From Bacteroidetes bacterium GWC2_46_850 (lineage in GTDB: Bacteria; Bacteroidota; Bacteroidia; Bacteroidales; Dysgonomonadaceae), in assembly GCA_001768325.1 (NCBI GenBank), contig MENQ01000012.1, forward strand, positions 165,525 through 229,524: a DNA stretch of 64,000 nt. The letters run 5' to 3'. The notes beneath the pieces were generated by a model. That model ran no database searches. It was given only the letters and a program-made list of their open reading frames with translations, and was not told where the DNA came from. Of this stretch, positions 1 through 8,576 are shown piece after piece (within the stretch, counting starts at the first letter, position 1; every line of letters starts with the position of its first letter). Position numbers and translations under genes: made by a program.

Positions 1-2714
1 AAGCCCGTCAGAAAAGCGAAGAATACCGCCACCTGCACATGGACGAGGTTTTGTCACGTATCGACAAGAAGGGCGAACTGTTACAGGAGCAACAAGCCAT
101 CACCAGTCAGCAGATGTTGCTCGAAAGTAATTTCAACGACATCAGGCAGAAATACGAAAGACAGATCGAACAACTTCACAACCAGTTTGAGTCCTACCGA
201 AACAATCAGAACGAAAAGCTGCACAAGCTGAGGGATGAATTTTTCCGGTTTAAGGAAACGCTTGCCGAAGAATACGAACAAGGGAACATCGCAATAAAAG
301 AACAATTCAAGGAACAACGTGTGCACGCAATGAAACGGTTGGATGAAATCAAAGAGGAGCTCATGAAACTTCAGAACAGGCGCTTTGAAATCAAACACAG
401 ACGTTATCACGAAGCAGAGATCACCCAATGTAAAGAACAGATTCATTCTTATGATGGGGAGGGCAAGCTGGCACTCCTGGAAATAGAGCGTCTCAGAAAT
501 GAAAATACAACATTTGAACAACAGTGGAGGATGGAGGAGGAGCGGCTTAAGGCGCTGGCTGAAAACGAAAAAAATGAGTGCATAAAAGCAAGGCAGCAAC
601 TCTCCGCAAGGATGGATGAGATCCGTTTCCGCATAGAGAATAGCAAAGACTCACTGTATGGCTGGTTGAACAGTGCGTATCCCGGCTGGGAGCATACGAT
701 CGGAAAGGTGATTGATGAGGAACAGGTGTTGTTCTCATCGGGACTTTCACCTGTGATCACCTCTTCCGCTCCGGATAGTTTTTACGGTATCAAAATCAAT
801 CTCGATGAAATAAAAAAAAATATCAAGACCGTTTCCGATTATGAAGCGGAGATCGCGTCTTTGAAAGACACGAGTGACGAAAAAAGACTTGAAATCAACC
901 AGGTCGATCAACGTTTGGGAGAGCAGCTGGACAAACTGAAAAAAAGATACCTCCCTCGCATCAAGGAAAATAAAGAACAGATCATAAAATGCCAGTACGA
1001 TCTCTCGCAATACAAGATTGCGTCGGATAAGGCGAACCTTGAACTCGACGGTTTACAGCGAAAAGCGGAAGAAGACAAGAAAAATCATCTGGATGAAATC
1101 AACCAGCAGATAGACAAGGCACAAGTCGCTAAGGTGGAGGCAAGAAAAGAGCTGGATAGCATAGAAGATCAGACCGAAAAGAAAATCCAGGCGAAACAGA
1201 AAGAGAAAACAGCAAAAATTGAGGAACAACAAAAACAATTCGATAGCAGCAAGTCTCAGATGGAGCTGGCTGTCACCAACAAGAAATCGGAAACAGCGGT
1301 CGCCGTGGAGGCATTAAGGGCAGATCAGAATAAAGAGCTGGAAGACAAAGGAGCGGATACCCAGCAGATCAACCTGCTCCAGGCTAAGCTGCGCGCGATA
1401 GAAGCTGAATTGAAATACATTGAGGATAACAGTGAGCTTGCCTTCAATTACAAGAAAGACAAGAAAGAACTGTTGGATCGAATGGATTATTTCAGCCTGC
1501 AACGTGATTTACTGGATGAGAAGTTGAAAGAGATAGCATCAAGACAAGCAGACCAACAACGGAAACAGAGAGACGAACAGGAGCTGATTCATGTCCATAT
1601 CGACCAGCTAAAAAAAGAGATTGCAGCCATTGAGGAGGACAGTCGTCAGTTTGCCGAATTCAGGCAAACAGACGCTTATACCAATCACATTGCCCTGTTC
1701 GAACAGAAGAACGGTCACGAGTCATCCGGAAAAAGTGGCGTGGTGCTTATCCGGGAGCTCACGAATAACTATTATTTCCGGATCAAGCAGATGGAAACAT
1801 TGAGAGAAAATGTACAGCTGTTCACCGGAAATTTCAGCGAGCAGAACATTTTCAAGTTCAAGACACGGTTGATTGAAGAGTCAGAATACCGGCAGTTCGC
1901 CGAAGCGTTGCAGGAGTTTATCGAAGAAGATAAAATCAGTGAGTACGAGAAGCGTGTGAACGAATTGTTTGCCCGGATCATTCAACAGGTGGGGAACGAA
2001 ACGGAGCAGTTGCTTTCTAAAGAATCTGCCATTCGGAAAGTGGTCAATGAGATTAATGCCGATTTCAGGCAAAAGAATTTTGTTGGTGTCATCAAGAGTA
2101 TTGAATTGCGTGTGGTGCCCAGTAGCAACAAGATCGTGCAGCTGTTGGGAGAGATCAAGCAGTTCAACGATGACAATCTGTACAATTTCGGAGAAGTGAA
2201 CCTGTTCAACTCCGAGCAGCAGAGCAGGGAAGAGAACAACCGGAAAGCGGTTCAGTACCTGTCCGCGTTGAACAAATCCATTTCCGGTTACCGGAACAGT
2301 ACCATCACGCTGAGTGACTCGTTTGAATTGGAGTTCAGGGTGGTGGAAAATGACAATGATACCGGTTGGGTGGATAAACTGGCCAATGTGGGATCTGATG
2401 GGACGGACGTACTGGTCAAGGCGATGATCAACATCATGCTGTTGAATGTCTTCAAGGAAGGGGCAACCCGGAACCAGTTCAAAGATTTCCGGCTGCACTG
2501 CATGATGGATGAGATAGGCAAACTGCACCCCAACAATGTGCGGGGTATCCTGAAATTTGCCAACGACAGGAAAATCTTTCTGGTGAACGGCTCCCCCCAG
2601 TCGTTCGATGCCCTCGCATACCGGTACACCTATCAGCTGAGCAAAAAAAGGGACACCCAGCTCGACAGGGAGATCACGGTTGTTCATCGTATCGTTACCA
2701 ACCATCGCCTGTAA
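1..2714 (+). CDS. SMC/MukB-like coiled-coil ATPase, 3' part (Wadjet/MksB type)
   Basis: The reading frame is open from the window edge; 12 in-frame codons precede the first ATG at 39, so the true start and the N-terminal Walker A lie outside. About 700 of the 891 residues counted from that ATG are charged heptad-rich coiled coil (K, E, Q, R dense). The C-terminal head follows: a GSDGTDVLVKAM segment in the place of an ABC signature, and a Walker B-like LHCMMDEIGKLHPNN with D824-E825 (numbered from position 39). This is the two-lobed head layout of SMC/MukB condensins. It lies 2 bp before a Toprim protein, which points to a Wadjet (JetC) or MksB-type complex that extrudes DNA loops and restricts plasmids. 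The head motifs are not the canonical SMC LSGG/DE pair, so subtype is uncertain. MukF/MukE-like partners would be expected upstream, out of view. Confidence 0.75.
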   Translation, partial: ARQKSEEYRHLHMDEVLSRIDKKGELLQEQQAITSQQMLLESNFNDIRQKYERQIEQLHNQFESYRNNQNEKLHKLRDEFFRFKETLAEEYEQGNIAIKEQFKEQRVHAMKRLDEIKEELMKLQNRRFEIKHRRYHEAEITQCKEQIHSYDGEGKLALLEIERLRNENTTFEQQWRMEEERLKALAENEKNECIKARQQLSARMDEIRFRIENSKDSLYGWLNSAYPGWEHTIGKVIDEEQVLFSSGLSPVITSSAPDSFYGIKINLDEIKKNIKTVSDYEAEIASLKDTSDEKRLEINQVDQRLGEQLDKLKKRYLPRIKENKEQIIKCQYDLSQYKIASDKANLELDGLQRKAEEDKKNHLDEINQQIDKAQVAKVEARKELDSIEDQTEKKIQAKQKEKTAKIEEQQKQFDSSKSQMELAVTNKKSETAVAVEALRADQNKELEDKGADTQQINLLQAKLRAIEAELKYIEDNSELAFNYKKDKKELLDRMDYFSLQRDLLDEKLKEIASRQADQQRKQRDEQELIHVHIDQLKKEIAAIEEDSRQFAEFRQTDAYTNHIALFEQKNGHESSGKSGVVLIRELTNNYYFRIKQMETLRENVQLFTGNFSEQNIFKFKTRLIEESEYRQFAEALQEFIEEDKISEYEKRVNELFARIIQQVGNETEQLLSKESAIRKVVNEINADFRQKNFVGVIKSIELRVVPSSNKIVQLLGEIKQFNDDNLYNFGEVNLFNSEQQSREENNRKAVQYLSALNKSISGYRNSTITLSDSFELEFRVVENDNDTGWVDKLANVGSDGTDVLVKAMINIMLLNVFKEGATRNQFKDFRLHCMMDEIGKLHPNNVRGILKFANDRKIFLVNGSPQSFDALAYRYTYQLSKKRDTQLDREITVVHRIVTNHRL

Positions 2715-2716
2715 AG

Positions 2717-3589
2717 ATGAAAAAGCTGTCCTTGTCCACGGCAGAAAAATTGCTCCAACTCCGAAATGGGGAGAGACTGCAGGCGAGTAAACTTCTGCAA
2801 GCCATTTTTCAGGAACTCCTTGCTGAAAATATCCTGTATAAAACAGGCAAGACACGGGGGCTCTTGCTGCTTGTAAACAGCGGTCAATTTGATCTCTACC
2901 TGCAGAACCGCTATGCTATTGCCGACTTGAATGAATATGTGACCCTGTTGCGGCAGGAGAATTATTCTCGATCCGACCTGGTCCGGGTCTCTACCGATTC
3001 GAAATTATCAGCGATACGAAGTTTCAAAGGTTTCCTGGTTAATTGCTATGAACCGGTGGACGTTATGCTGAATCATTCCAAAACCATCCTTCAGCCCCTG
3101 CCCGGTTTATTTCATTTCATTTATGATTACGAAAATTTTATTCCCGATAGCCAATGTACCATTGTGGGCGTGGAGAACCCTGAAAACTTCCGGTACATAG
3201 AAAAACAGAAAAAAATATTTCAGCACCTCAAGCCGCTGTTTATCAGTCGATACCCGCAAGGTCAACATGCCGACATCATCCGGTGGCTAAAAATGATTCC
3301 CAATCCTTATCTTCATTTTGGCGATTTTGATCTGGCTGGTATCAATATCTACCAGAATGAATTTAAAAAATATATCCCGGAGAAATCAACTTTTTTCATT
3401 CCCGATCACATGGAGGAGCTGATTCGGATATATGGTAATCCCAGTCGGTATGACGATCAGAAACTGCACCTGGATAAAGCCGGCATCCTGGAAGAAGAGG
3501 TGGTAGAACTGATTCGCATCATCCACAAGCACAAAAAAGGATTGGATCAGGAAATTTTTCAAAACTTTGGAAATAATGACCAACCATGA
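2717..3589 (+). CDS. Toprim nuclease subunit, JetD/MksG-like
   Basis: 290 residues. The C-terminal half carries Toprim signatures: a glutamate in VGVENPENF (E153) and an acidic pair in HFGDFDLAGINIY (D203, D205), as in JetD/MksG (DUF2220) and topoisomerase VI-A-like nucleases. Residues 1-100 are helical with a basic TGKTRGLLLL stretch, probably a winged-helix DNA-binding part. In characterised Wadjet systems the SMC-like ATPase extrudes plasmid DNA and JetD cleaves it. The start ATG lies 2 bp after the ATPase stop codon, so the two are co-transcribed. At 290 residues it is clearly shorter than typical JetD/MksG proteins (roughly 380-420), suggesting a compact variant. Family assignment is from motif and context; DNA cleavage is inferred. 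Confidence 0.72.
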   Translation: MKKLSLSTAEKLLQLRNGERLQASKLLQAIFQELLAENILYKTGKTRGLLLLVNSGQFDLYLQNRYAIADLNEYVTLLRQENYSRSDLVRVSTDSKLSAIRSFKGFLVNCYEPVDVMLNHSKTILQPLPGLFHFIYDYENFIPDSQCTIVGVENPENFRYIEKQKKIFQHLKPLFISRYPQGQHADIIRWLKMIPNPYLHFGDFDLAGINIYQNEFKKYIPEKSTFFIPDHMEELIRIYGNPSRYDDQKLHLDKAGILEEEVVELIRIIHKHKKGLDQEIFQNFGNNDQP

Positions 3590-3752
3590 TTGAGAAGAAG
3601 GAGAGAGACCCTGCGAGTTTTATTAAGTAAGCGCCTCGTGTAACACTAGCTAAGGTGAAATTGCAAATCGAGCTGCTTGATGTCAATCTTAGCATGGGGC
3701 AATAATCATCCTGTTTGTTATAAACAGTCAGTGTACCTCTGATTCTCAGAAA

Positions 3753-4106
3753 TCATTTTCTTAATATCTTCTCCATGGCCTTTCCCTTGGCCAATTCGTC
3801 GATCAGCTTGTCGAGATAACGGGCTTTTTGCACAATATCATCTTCAATATCTTCCACCCGAATCCCGCAGATCACGCCGGTAATTTTGGATGCGTTGGGA
3901 TTGATCTGGGGCACTTGTGTAAAGAAGGTTTCAAAATTCATATCGCCGGCCAGTATATCTTCCAACTCTTTTTTGCTGTATCCGGTCAGCCAGCAGATGA
4001 TTTCGTCCACTTCTTCCTTGCTGCGGCCTTTCTTTTCTGCTTTCTCCACATAATAAGGATAGACCCTTGGAAATGATAATTTGTAGATTTTCTCCTGATT
4101 CTTCAT
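3753..4106 (-). CDS. DUF2200 family protein
   Basis: 117 residues that match the DUF2200 pattern over the whole length: [31 protein letters not shown] near the start, the WLTGY core, [22 protein letters not shown] in the middle and the closing [21 protein letters not shown]. This is a small soluble cytoplasmic protein of unknown biochemical function found patchily in many bacteria. There is no signal peptide or membrane segment. It is followed 18 bp upstream on the same strand by the DUF4180 gene, so the two may be one transcript. The start ATG is the only good one. Confidence 0.85.
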   Translation of the reverse strand: MKNQEKIYKLSFPRVYPYYVEKAEKKGRSKEEVDEIICWLTGYSKKELEDILAGDMNFETFFTQVPQINPNASKITGVICGIRVEDIEDDIVQKARYLDKLIDELAKGKAMEKILRK

Positions 4107-4124
4107 TTTATTACTTATAAATCT

Positions 4125-4487
4125 TCATTTACCGGAAAATATCCTGATCGCTTCGTCTACTGAATGCACAAAAATTACCTGTTTGTGTTGGTTGCTTTCG
4201 CGTATGAAGTCCTTGATACTTTTACTTTCGTACTGTGTCAAGTCGCCCACAATGGCCAGGGGCATCCTGTAATTTGAGAACTTTTGAAGTATCTCGCCGG
4301 CAATTCCGCTTTTCAGATCAAAAAAATCAGGGGTGATATTCTTCTCATGGATAATCATTTTGTCAAATCCCTGATAGTAGATATTGCCCAGTAAATTCAA
4401 TCCTTCTTCAGGCGAGTTAATCAGCATTGAGTCTGATGTGATTTCCGCGATTTTTATATTGTTTACATTGTGTATTTTAATTTCCAT
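4125..4487 (-). CDS. DUF4180 domain protein
   Basis: 120 residues, soluble, alpha/beta. Characteristic features of the DUF4180 family are visible: the SPEEGLNLLGNIYYQGFDKMIIHEKNITPDFFDLKSGIAGEILQKF segment, the LAIVGDLTQYESKSIKDFI strand-helix and the terminal VDEAIRIF. The fold resembles STAS-like or mobile small regulators, but no function is established. It lies just upstream of the DUF2200 gene on the same strand, with an 18-bp gap. The 149-bp divergent space to the DUF6157 gene must hold its promoter; I could not pick out a clear -7 box there. Confidence 0.8.
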   Translation of the reverse strand: MEIKIHNVNNIKIAEITSDSMLINSPEEGLNLLGNIYYQGFDKMIIHEKNITPDFFDLKSGIAGEILQKFSNYRMPLAIVGDLTQYESKSIKDFIRESNQHKQVIFVHSVDEAIRIFSGK

Positions 4488-4636
4488 TACAGCTCCTTTT
4501 AACGGCAGATTTTATAAGATCGATAACAATTGATGAAGCTACATGGTTCAGCTGTGTTTAACGGAAACTAAACCTTTATACACTTTGGAGTGTTTATATT
4601 GCGTCATAAAAATCACATGTGCAAATCATTTCAATC

Positions 4637-5050
4637 ATGACGAAAATACATACCACCAACTACTTCGATACGTTTATTGAAGTTGCTCCCGACACGAAAG
4701 CGAATAGTGGTACTCCGCCGCCATCGAAAGAGAAAAAGACGGTTGCACAAATGCAGTATGAGCTTATTGGCAACAATCCTTATAAATTCAGTTCAGACGA
4801 CGTCCTTTTTCAGGTGTATGCAGACAGGAATGGTCTGAAAGAATCGGAATATAAACAAGCGAGGGAACAGTTCTTTTCGAAAGGACAGCCTTGTCTGCGA
4901 ACATCTCCATTGACCAAAACTTATGGTTATGGCATTCACAGCAACAAGAATGGGAAAATTGCATTGTATGGAATGGAGACCAGGGAGTATGCCAATTTTA
5001 TCACCGACTCCGGAGTGGTTAAAGTGAAAGCCATGAAGTCGTGGAAATAG
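4637..5050 (+). CDS. DUF6157 family protein
   Basis: 137 residues from the ATG at 4637. That start is preferred over an in-frame ATG at 4619 because family members begin with a short leader before the conserved HTTNYFDTFIEVAPD. Further conserved parts are the KTVAQMQYELIGNNPYKFSSDDVLFQVYA block, the RSFFSKGQPCLR-like turn and the C-terminal YGIHSNKNGKIALYGMETREY. It is a small soluble protein of unknown function, found sporadically in Bacteroidota and Firmicutes. It stands divergent from the DUF4180 gene and 39 bp upstream of the rhodanese gene on the same strand. Confidence 0.8.
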   Translation: MTKIHTTNYFDTFIEVAPDTKANSGTPPPSKEKKTVAQMQYELIGNNPYKFSSDDVLFQVYADRNGLKESEYKQAREQFFSKGQPCLRTSPLTKTYGYGIHSNKNGKIALYGMETREYANFITDSGVVKVKAMKSWK

Positions 5051-5089
5051 AAGAATCAGTGAAATATCAGAGAATATAATCAATAGGAT

Positions 5090-5386
5090 ATGGGATTTTT
5101 AAATAAACTGTTCAAGTTAACAGATAAAAAGGAGTTAAAAGAAAAGATTGACAATGGCGCCCAACTTTTGGACGTGCGTACAGTGGAGGAGTTTCATGCA
5201 GGGCATGTGGAGGGATCTGTGCATATTCCTCTTTCCTCGCTTCCGAATAAGTTTAAAACCATTCAGAATAATTCGTCCATAATTGTGGTTTGCGAAAGCG
5301 GGGCCCGTAGCGCTCAGGCTGTCCGATTTCTCATTAGCAATGGTTTCGAGGCATACAATGGTGGGAGCTGGAGATCGTTTGCATAG
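5090..5386 (+). CDS. Rhodanese-like domain protein
   Basis: 98 residues, a single rhodanese domain. The fold markers are LLDVRTVEEFHAGHVEGSVHIPL in the first half and the active loop CESGARS at residues 68-74 with catalytic Cys68 as persulfide carrier. Such single-domain rhodaneses transfer sulfane sulfur in the cytoplasm; the sulfur donor and acceptor here are unknown. No signal peptide is present: the N-terminus MGFLNKLFKL is amphipathic only. The start ATG follows a run AATAGG that could serve as a weak ribosome site. A hairpin with a T-run ends the transcript about 60 bp downstream. Confidence 0.9.
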   Translation: MGFLNKLFKLTDKKELKEKIDNGAQLLDVRTVEEFHAGHVEGSVHIPLSSLPNKFKTIQNNSSIIVVCESGARSAQAVRFLISNGFEAYNGGSWRSFA

Positions 5387-5447
5387 AGTATGAAAACAAT
5401 TGATAAACTATTTTCGCGCATCATTCATTCATTCATCCAATGATTAC

Positions 5448-5488
5448 AGACCCTTCATTCCCCGATTGATTGTGGGTCTCGTTTTTTT
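5448..5488 (+). terminator. Intrinsic terminator after rhodanese gene
   Basis: Inverted repeat AGACCC (5448-5453) and GGGTCT (5474-5479), followed by CG and seven Ts. It lies between the rhodanese stop and the convergent RibD-like gene. The loop is long (20 nt), so the hairpin is moderate in strength. Confidence 0.6.
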
Positions 5489-5554
5489 GTCAGAACCGAC
5501 TTTGCGATGACCCTGCTGCTGATATACCTGATAATATACGGTGCAGGCAAGCTT

Positions 5555-6100
5555 TCAATTGATGCGGTAATACATCACCACCGCTCCGCTAGAAAAGGTT
5601 TTCGTTTTAGTGAGTTTTAAGGTTGTTCTATCATTCAGGTTTTCAAATAGGGGGAGGCCACGACCGGCGATGACAGGATGGATGCAAAGCTGGAACTCAT
5701 CCACCAGACCCAGTTTCATTAACTGGATAATCAAACTGCGGCTACCCACCAACAGGTTTCCCACTTGTTGTTGCATGAGAGCAGCAACTTCATGTTCCGG
5801 TGTTTGAGTCGCCAATCTGGCACTTTCCCAGTCCAGACTTTTGAGGGTATGGGAGAAAACGATCTTGGGTGTTTTATCCATGATGTGGGCAAATTCATCG
5901 ATCGCGATGTTGCCCGTAGGATTCTCAACCACATCTCGCCAGTACTCCATCAGCTGGTAGGTGATTCTTCCGTATAACATGACATCGGCGCTTCTGATCA
6001 GATCGGCATAGTGCCGATGTATTTCTTCATCGGGGATAATTGCGTCGTGGTCGCAATAGCCATCGAGGGTCATATTAATCGCTGCAATTACCTTTCTCAT
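5555..6100 (-). CDS. Dihydrofolate reductase/RibD C-terminal family protein
   Basis: 181 residues. The start MRKVIAAINMTLDGYCDHDA, the DVMLYGRITYQLMEYW segment, the VFSHTL strand, GNLLVGSRSLIIQLMKLGLVDEF and the closing strand pattern are those of the RibD_C/DHFR-like group (YwjB/YyaP relatives). These bind NADPH, but most members have no proven substrate and are not the housekeeping folate enzyme. The protein is soluble and cytoplasmic. It sits 38 bp downstream of the DUF4256 gene on the same strand, so they are probably co-transcribed. Confidence 0.85.
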   Translation of the reverse strand: MRKVIAAINMTLDGYCDHDAIIPDEEIHRHYADLIRSADVMLYGRITYQLMEYWRDVVENPTGNIAIDEFAHIMDKTPKIVFSHTLKSLDWESARLATQTPEHEVAALMQQQVGNLLVGSRSLIIQLMKLGLVDEFQLCIHPVIAGRGLPLFENLNDRTTLKLTKTKTFSSGAVVMYYRIN

Positions 6101-6138
6101 CTTTACATGTTTTTTTCGTGAAAGAGCTGCTGACGTTT

Positions 6139-6699
6139 TTAAACTTTTAGTATTCCCCTGAATCCCCGCGCGGCATAGTAGGATTCAGCACCGTTGTGAT
6201 AGATGAAGGTGCGTCCGTAACGGGAGTCTCCGAAGAGTCCTCCGCCTCGTTCACGAACTTCTTGTGGTGCGATAATCCAGCTGGAGGTCTTCTGATCGAA
6301 CACTCCCAGTTTCTGCAGGTCGATATATAGTGATTCGTCCAACACCTCAATGCCCATTTCTTTTGCCATGCCCAAGGCACTGCCTTTGGGCTTGTTCTCC
6401 TTGCGTGAATTTAAAGCAGCCTCATCATAGCAGAGGCTGCGACGACCTTTGGGGCTTTCGGGCGAGCAGTCACAGAAGATATATCCTCCGGTTTTGGGTT
6501 CATAACCGGTTACATCGGGTTCTCCGCCTGTTTCCTCCATTTCATTCAATGACCATAGCTTATCCGGATTTTTTTCCAGTCTATGTTGTACATCTTCCCA
6601 TTTTAATTGGGGATGGCGCTGCATATGCTGTTCGAAACGCTTTTTCAGAATATCGAATAACGATTCTTGTTGTTCTTGTGTGATGTTATTTTTTTTCAT
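6139..6699 (-). CDS. DUF4256 family protein
   Basis: 186 residues, soluble. Recognised by the N-terminal LFDILKKRFEQHMQRHPQLKW, the GGEPDVTGYEPKTGGYIFCDCSPESPKGRRSLCYDEAAL block with clustered cysteines, the GIEVLDESLYIDLQ stretch and the end SRYGRTFIYHNGAESYYAARGFRG. The family has no known activity. It precedes the RibD-like gene and follows the DUF1697 gene by about 120 bp on the same strand. Confidence 0.83.
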   Translation of the reverse strand: MKKNNITQEQQESLFDILKKRFEQHMQRHPQLKWEDVQHRLEKNPDKLWSLNEMEETGGEPDVTGYEPKTGGYIFCDCSPESPKGRRSLCYDEAALNSRKENKPKGSALGMAKEMGIEVLDESLYIDLQKLGVFDQKTSSWIIAPQEVRERGGGLFGDSRYGRTFIYHNGAESYYAARGFRGILKV

Positions 6700-6818
6700 A
6701 CCGTTTAATTGTAAATGTTTTAATCGTAAAATTCCGTTTCCCTACAATAGTTAGTCAACAATCCTGTTCCTTCTTCAGGCTTTGTCGCATACAGTGACGC
6801 ACATATGGAAACAATGAC

Positions 6819-7358
6819 TTATTGCTTTTCTGAGATTATTTGATGCAGTTTACGCACCGTATTTACATTTCGTATTGTCATATGCCTGTAGAGATCCGTG
6901 CCCATCAATTTCATCATCCCGCTCCGGCTGTAATTTTTCCCTTCCACATTCCACAATACTGCTCCAGGAACATACTTCACGTTATCCACAGAATTGATCG
7001 GTATCTCCTTCAACACCTCCGGGCGATCATATTTTTCCCATAGGAACATCACATCCGTGCGCATACTTTCATTTTTCACCCATGTGACAGGCAGTTCCTG
7101 ACAAATGGCATTTAACTGTTTGCTGTTGATTACGATGACTTTTACATCCAGATGAAAATCCTTTCTGACAGCCTCTTCAATCAACTGGATCAGTTCGCCT
7201 TCCCTTTTTAGCGAATCCTCAAATACTACATTGCCGGAGTTGATAAATGTAGAGACATGATTAAATCCAAGAGACTCAAACGTGGTTTTGAGTTTTCTCA
7301 TCTCCACGATGTTGTGTCCACCCACGTTGATTCCCCGGAAAAGAGCTAGATATATCAT
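6819..7358 (-). CDS. DUF1697 family protein
   Basis: 179 residues from the ATG at 7358. The family hallmark LALFRGINVGGHN follows immediately, then LKTTFESLGFNHVSTFINSGNVVFED and the C-terminal half ending in RNVNTVRKLHQI. DUF1697 proteins are small, soluble and functionally uncharacterised. An upstream in-frame start at 7397 would overlap the M20 gene by 43 bp. The ATG at 7358 instead forms the ATGA stop/start overlap typical of translational coupling with the M20 hydrolase, so I prefer it. The two genes are therefore one operon. Confidence 0.87.
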   Translation of the reverse strand: MIYLALFRGINVGGHNIVEMRKLKTTFESLGFNHVSTFINSGNVVFEDSLKREGELIQLIEEAVRKDFHLDVKVIVINSKQLNAICQELPVTWVKNESMRTDVMFLWEKYDRPEVLKEIPINSVDNVKYVPGAVLWNVEGKNYSRSGMMKLMGTDLYRHMTIRNVNTVRKLHQIISEKQ

Positions 7359-8527
7359 GACTCGTTTTTCAAATAGGCTTCTACCAGTGATACCCAATAA
7401 GCTGCACCAAGGGGCAGTAAGTCCTGATTAAATACATATTGCGGGTGATGTACCATAAAACCTTGCCCATTGCCTGCCATTACATAATTGCCTGGACATT
7501 TCTCCAGCATAAAAGCAAAATCTTCACTGCTCATCAGCGCATTCGCATTTCTTACTACACAATCTTCTCCAAAAGTTTCAGCGGTCACGTCGGCAGCCCA
7601 TCTAGTATTCTCCGGCGTATTCACCAACACCGTGCCGGGTATGCCTTCGCTGATTTCATAGGTACAATTGAATGCTTCGGCTTGTGATTTGGTGATGCTG
7701 CGAACTTTTTCAAGCACCATCTTGCGCACTTCATTGTCCATATTTCTGATGCTTAATTTCAGTAAAGCCGTTTGTGGTACAACATTCCCCGCATTTCCGG
7801 ACTGGAAAGCGCCAACATTTACAACGGTCTGTTTCCAGGGAGATACATTCCGACTGACGATCGTCTGTAATGCCATCACCAATGATGCGCCACATACCAA
7901 CGGGTCAATCCCCAGTTCCGGCATGGAGCCGTGAGATCCTTTACCGGTGAGTTCAATTTCCCAGTTATCGACGGCAGACATGGTTTCTCCTTCGCGGAAA
8001 TAGAATTTTCCGAACTCCAACCCGGGAATATTGTGCATGGCATATACCGCATCCACAGGAAAACGCTCAAACAGTCCATCGGCGATCATTGCGGGACTTC
8101 CTTGCATGGTTTCTTCTCCCGGCTGAAAGAAAAAGCGTACGGTTCCATTGAAGTTCTTCGTTTCGGCCAGGTATTTAGCAGCTCCAAGCGCCATAGTTGT
8201 ATGGCCGTCATGTCCGCAAAGATGTGATTGTCCATCTTTGCGGCTTTTGTACGGTAAATTGTTATCCTCCTGAATGGGCAGCCCGTCAAAATCGGCCCGA
8301 ATACCGATGACTTTCTCACTGTCACCTACTTTCAGTGAAGCAACCATGCCATGTTTGCCCACGCCTTCCGTCAATTCATAAGCACCAAACGATTTGATCA
8401 CCTCTGCAATATACCGGGCCGTATTTCCCTCTTGCATCGATAGTTCAGGGTGCTCGTGCATGGCTTCCTGCCATGTTTTTAATTCATTATTCTTGTTTTT
8501 TAATGCTTCTATCAGTGTTGTATTCAT
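7355..8527 (-). CDS. M20 family amidohydrolase (HipO/N-acyl amino acid hydrolase type)
   Basis: 390 residues, soluble. Metal-binding elements of M20D peptidases are visible: RADFDGLPI, then the CGHDGHT motif around residues 104-110, GEETMQGSPAMI with the catalytic glutamate, an internal dimerisation domain, and the C-terminal SSEDFAFML with the last metal ligand. These enzymes remove acyl groups from amino acids or hydrolyse indole-amino acid or hippurate-type amides; the substrate cannot be named here. It is translationally coupled to the DUF1697 gene downstream and lies 49 bp after the MFS exporter gene, which may hint at shared transcription. Confidence 0.9.
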   Translation of the reverse strand: MNTTLIEALKNKNNELKTWQEAMHEHPELSMQEGNTARYIAEVIKSFGAYELTEGVGKHGMVASLKVGDSEKVIGIRADFDGLPIQEDNNLPYKSRKDGQSHLCGHDGHTTMALGAAKYLAETKNFNGTVRFFFQPGEETMQGSPAMIADGLFERFPVDAVYAMHNIPGLEFGKFYFREGETMSAVDNWEIELTGKGSHGSMPELGIDPLVCGASLVMALQTIVSRNVSPWKQTVVNVGAFQSGNAGNVVPQTALLKLSIRNMDNEVRKMVLEKVRSITKSQAEAFNCTYEISEGIPGTVLVNTPENTRWAADVTAETFGEDCVVRNANALMSSEDFAFMLEKCPGNYVMAGNGQGFMVHHPQYVFNQDLLPLGAAYWVSLVEAYLKNES

Positions 8528-8576
8528 CTGACTATTTTTTAAAAGGGTTGATTAACGGATTCGTGTGGTGATGTGA

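Noticed and set aside
1881..2855. Long antisense open frame (324 codons) over the SMC-like gene
   Set aside because: It is a mirror of a clearly coding gene in another frame; the translation is rich in F, V, H, Q without domain pattern and crosses two genes.
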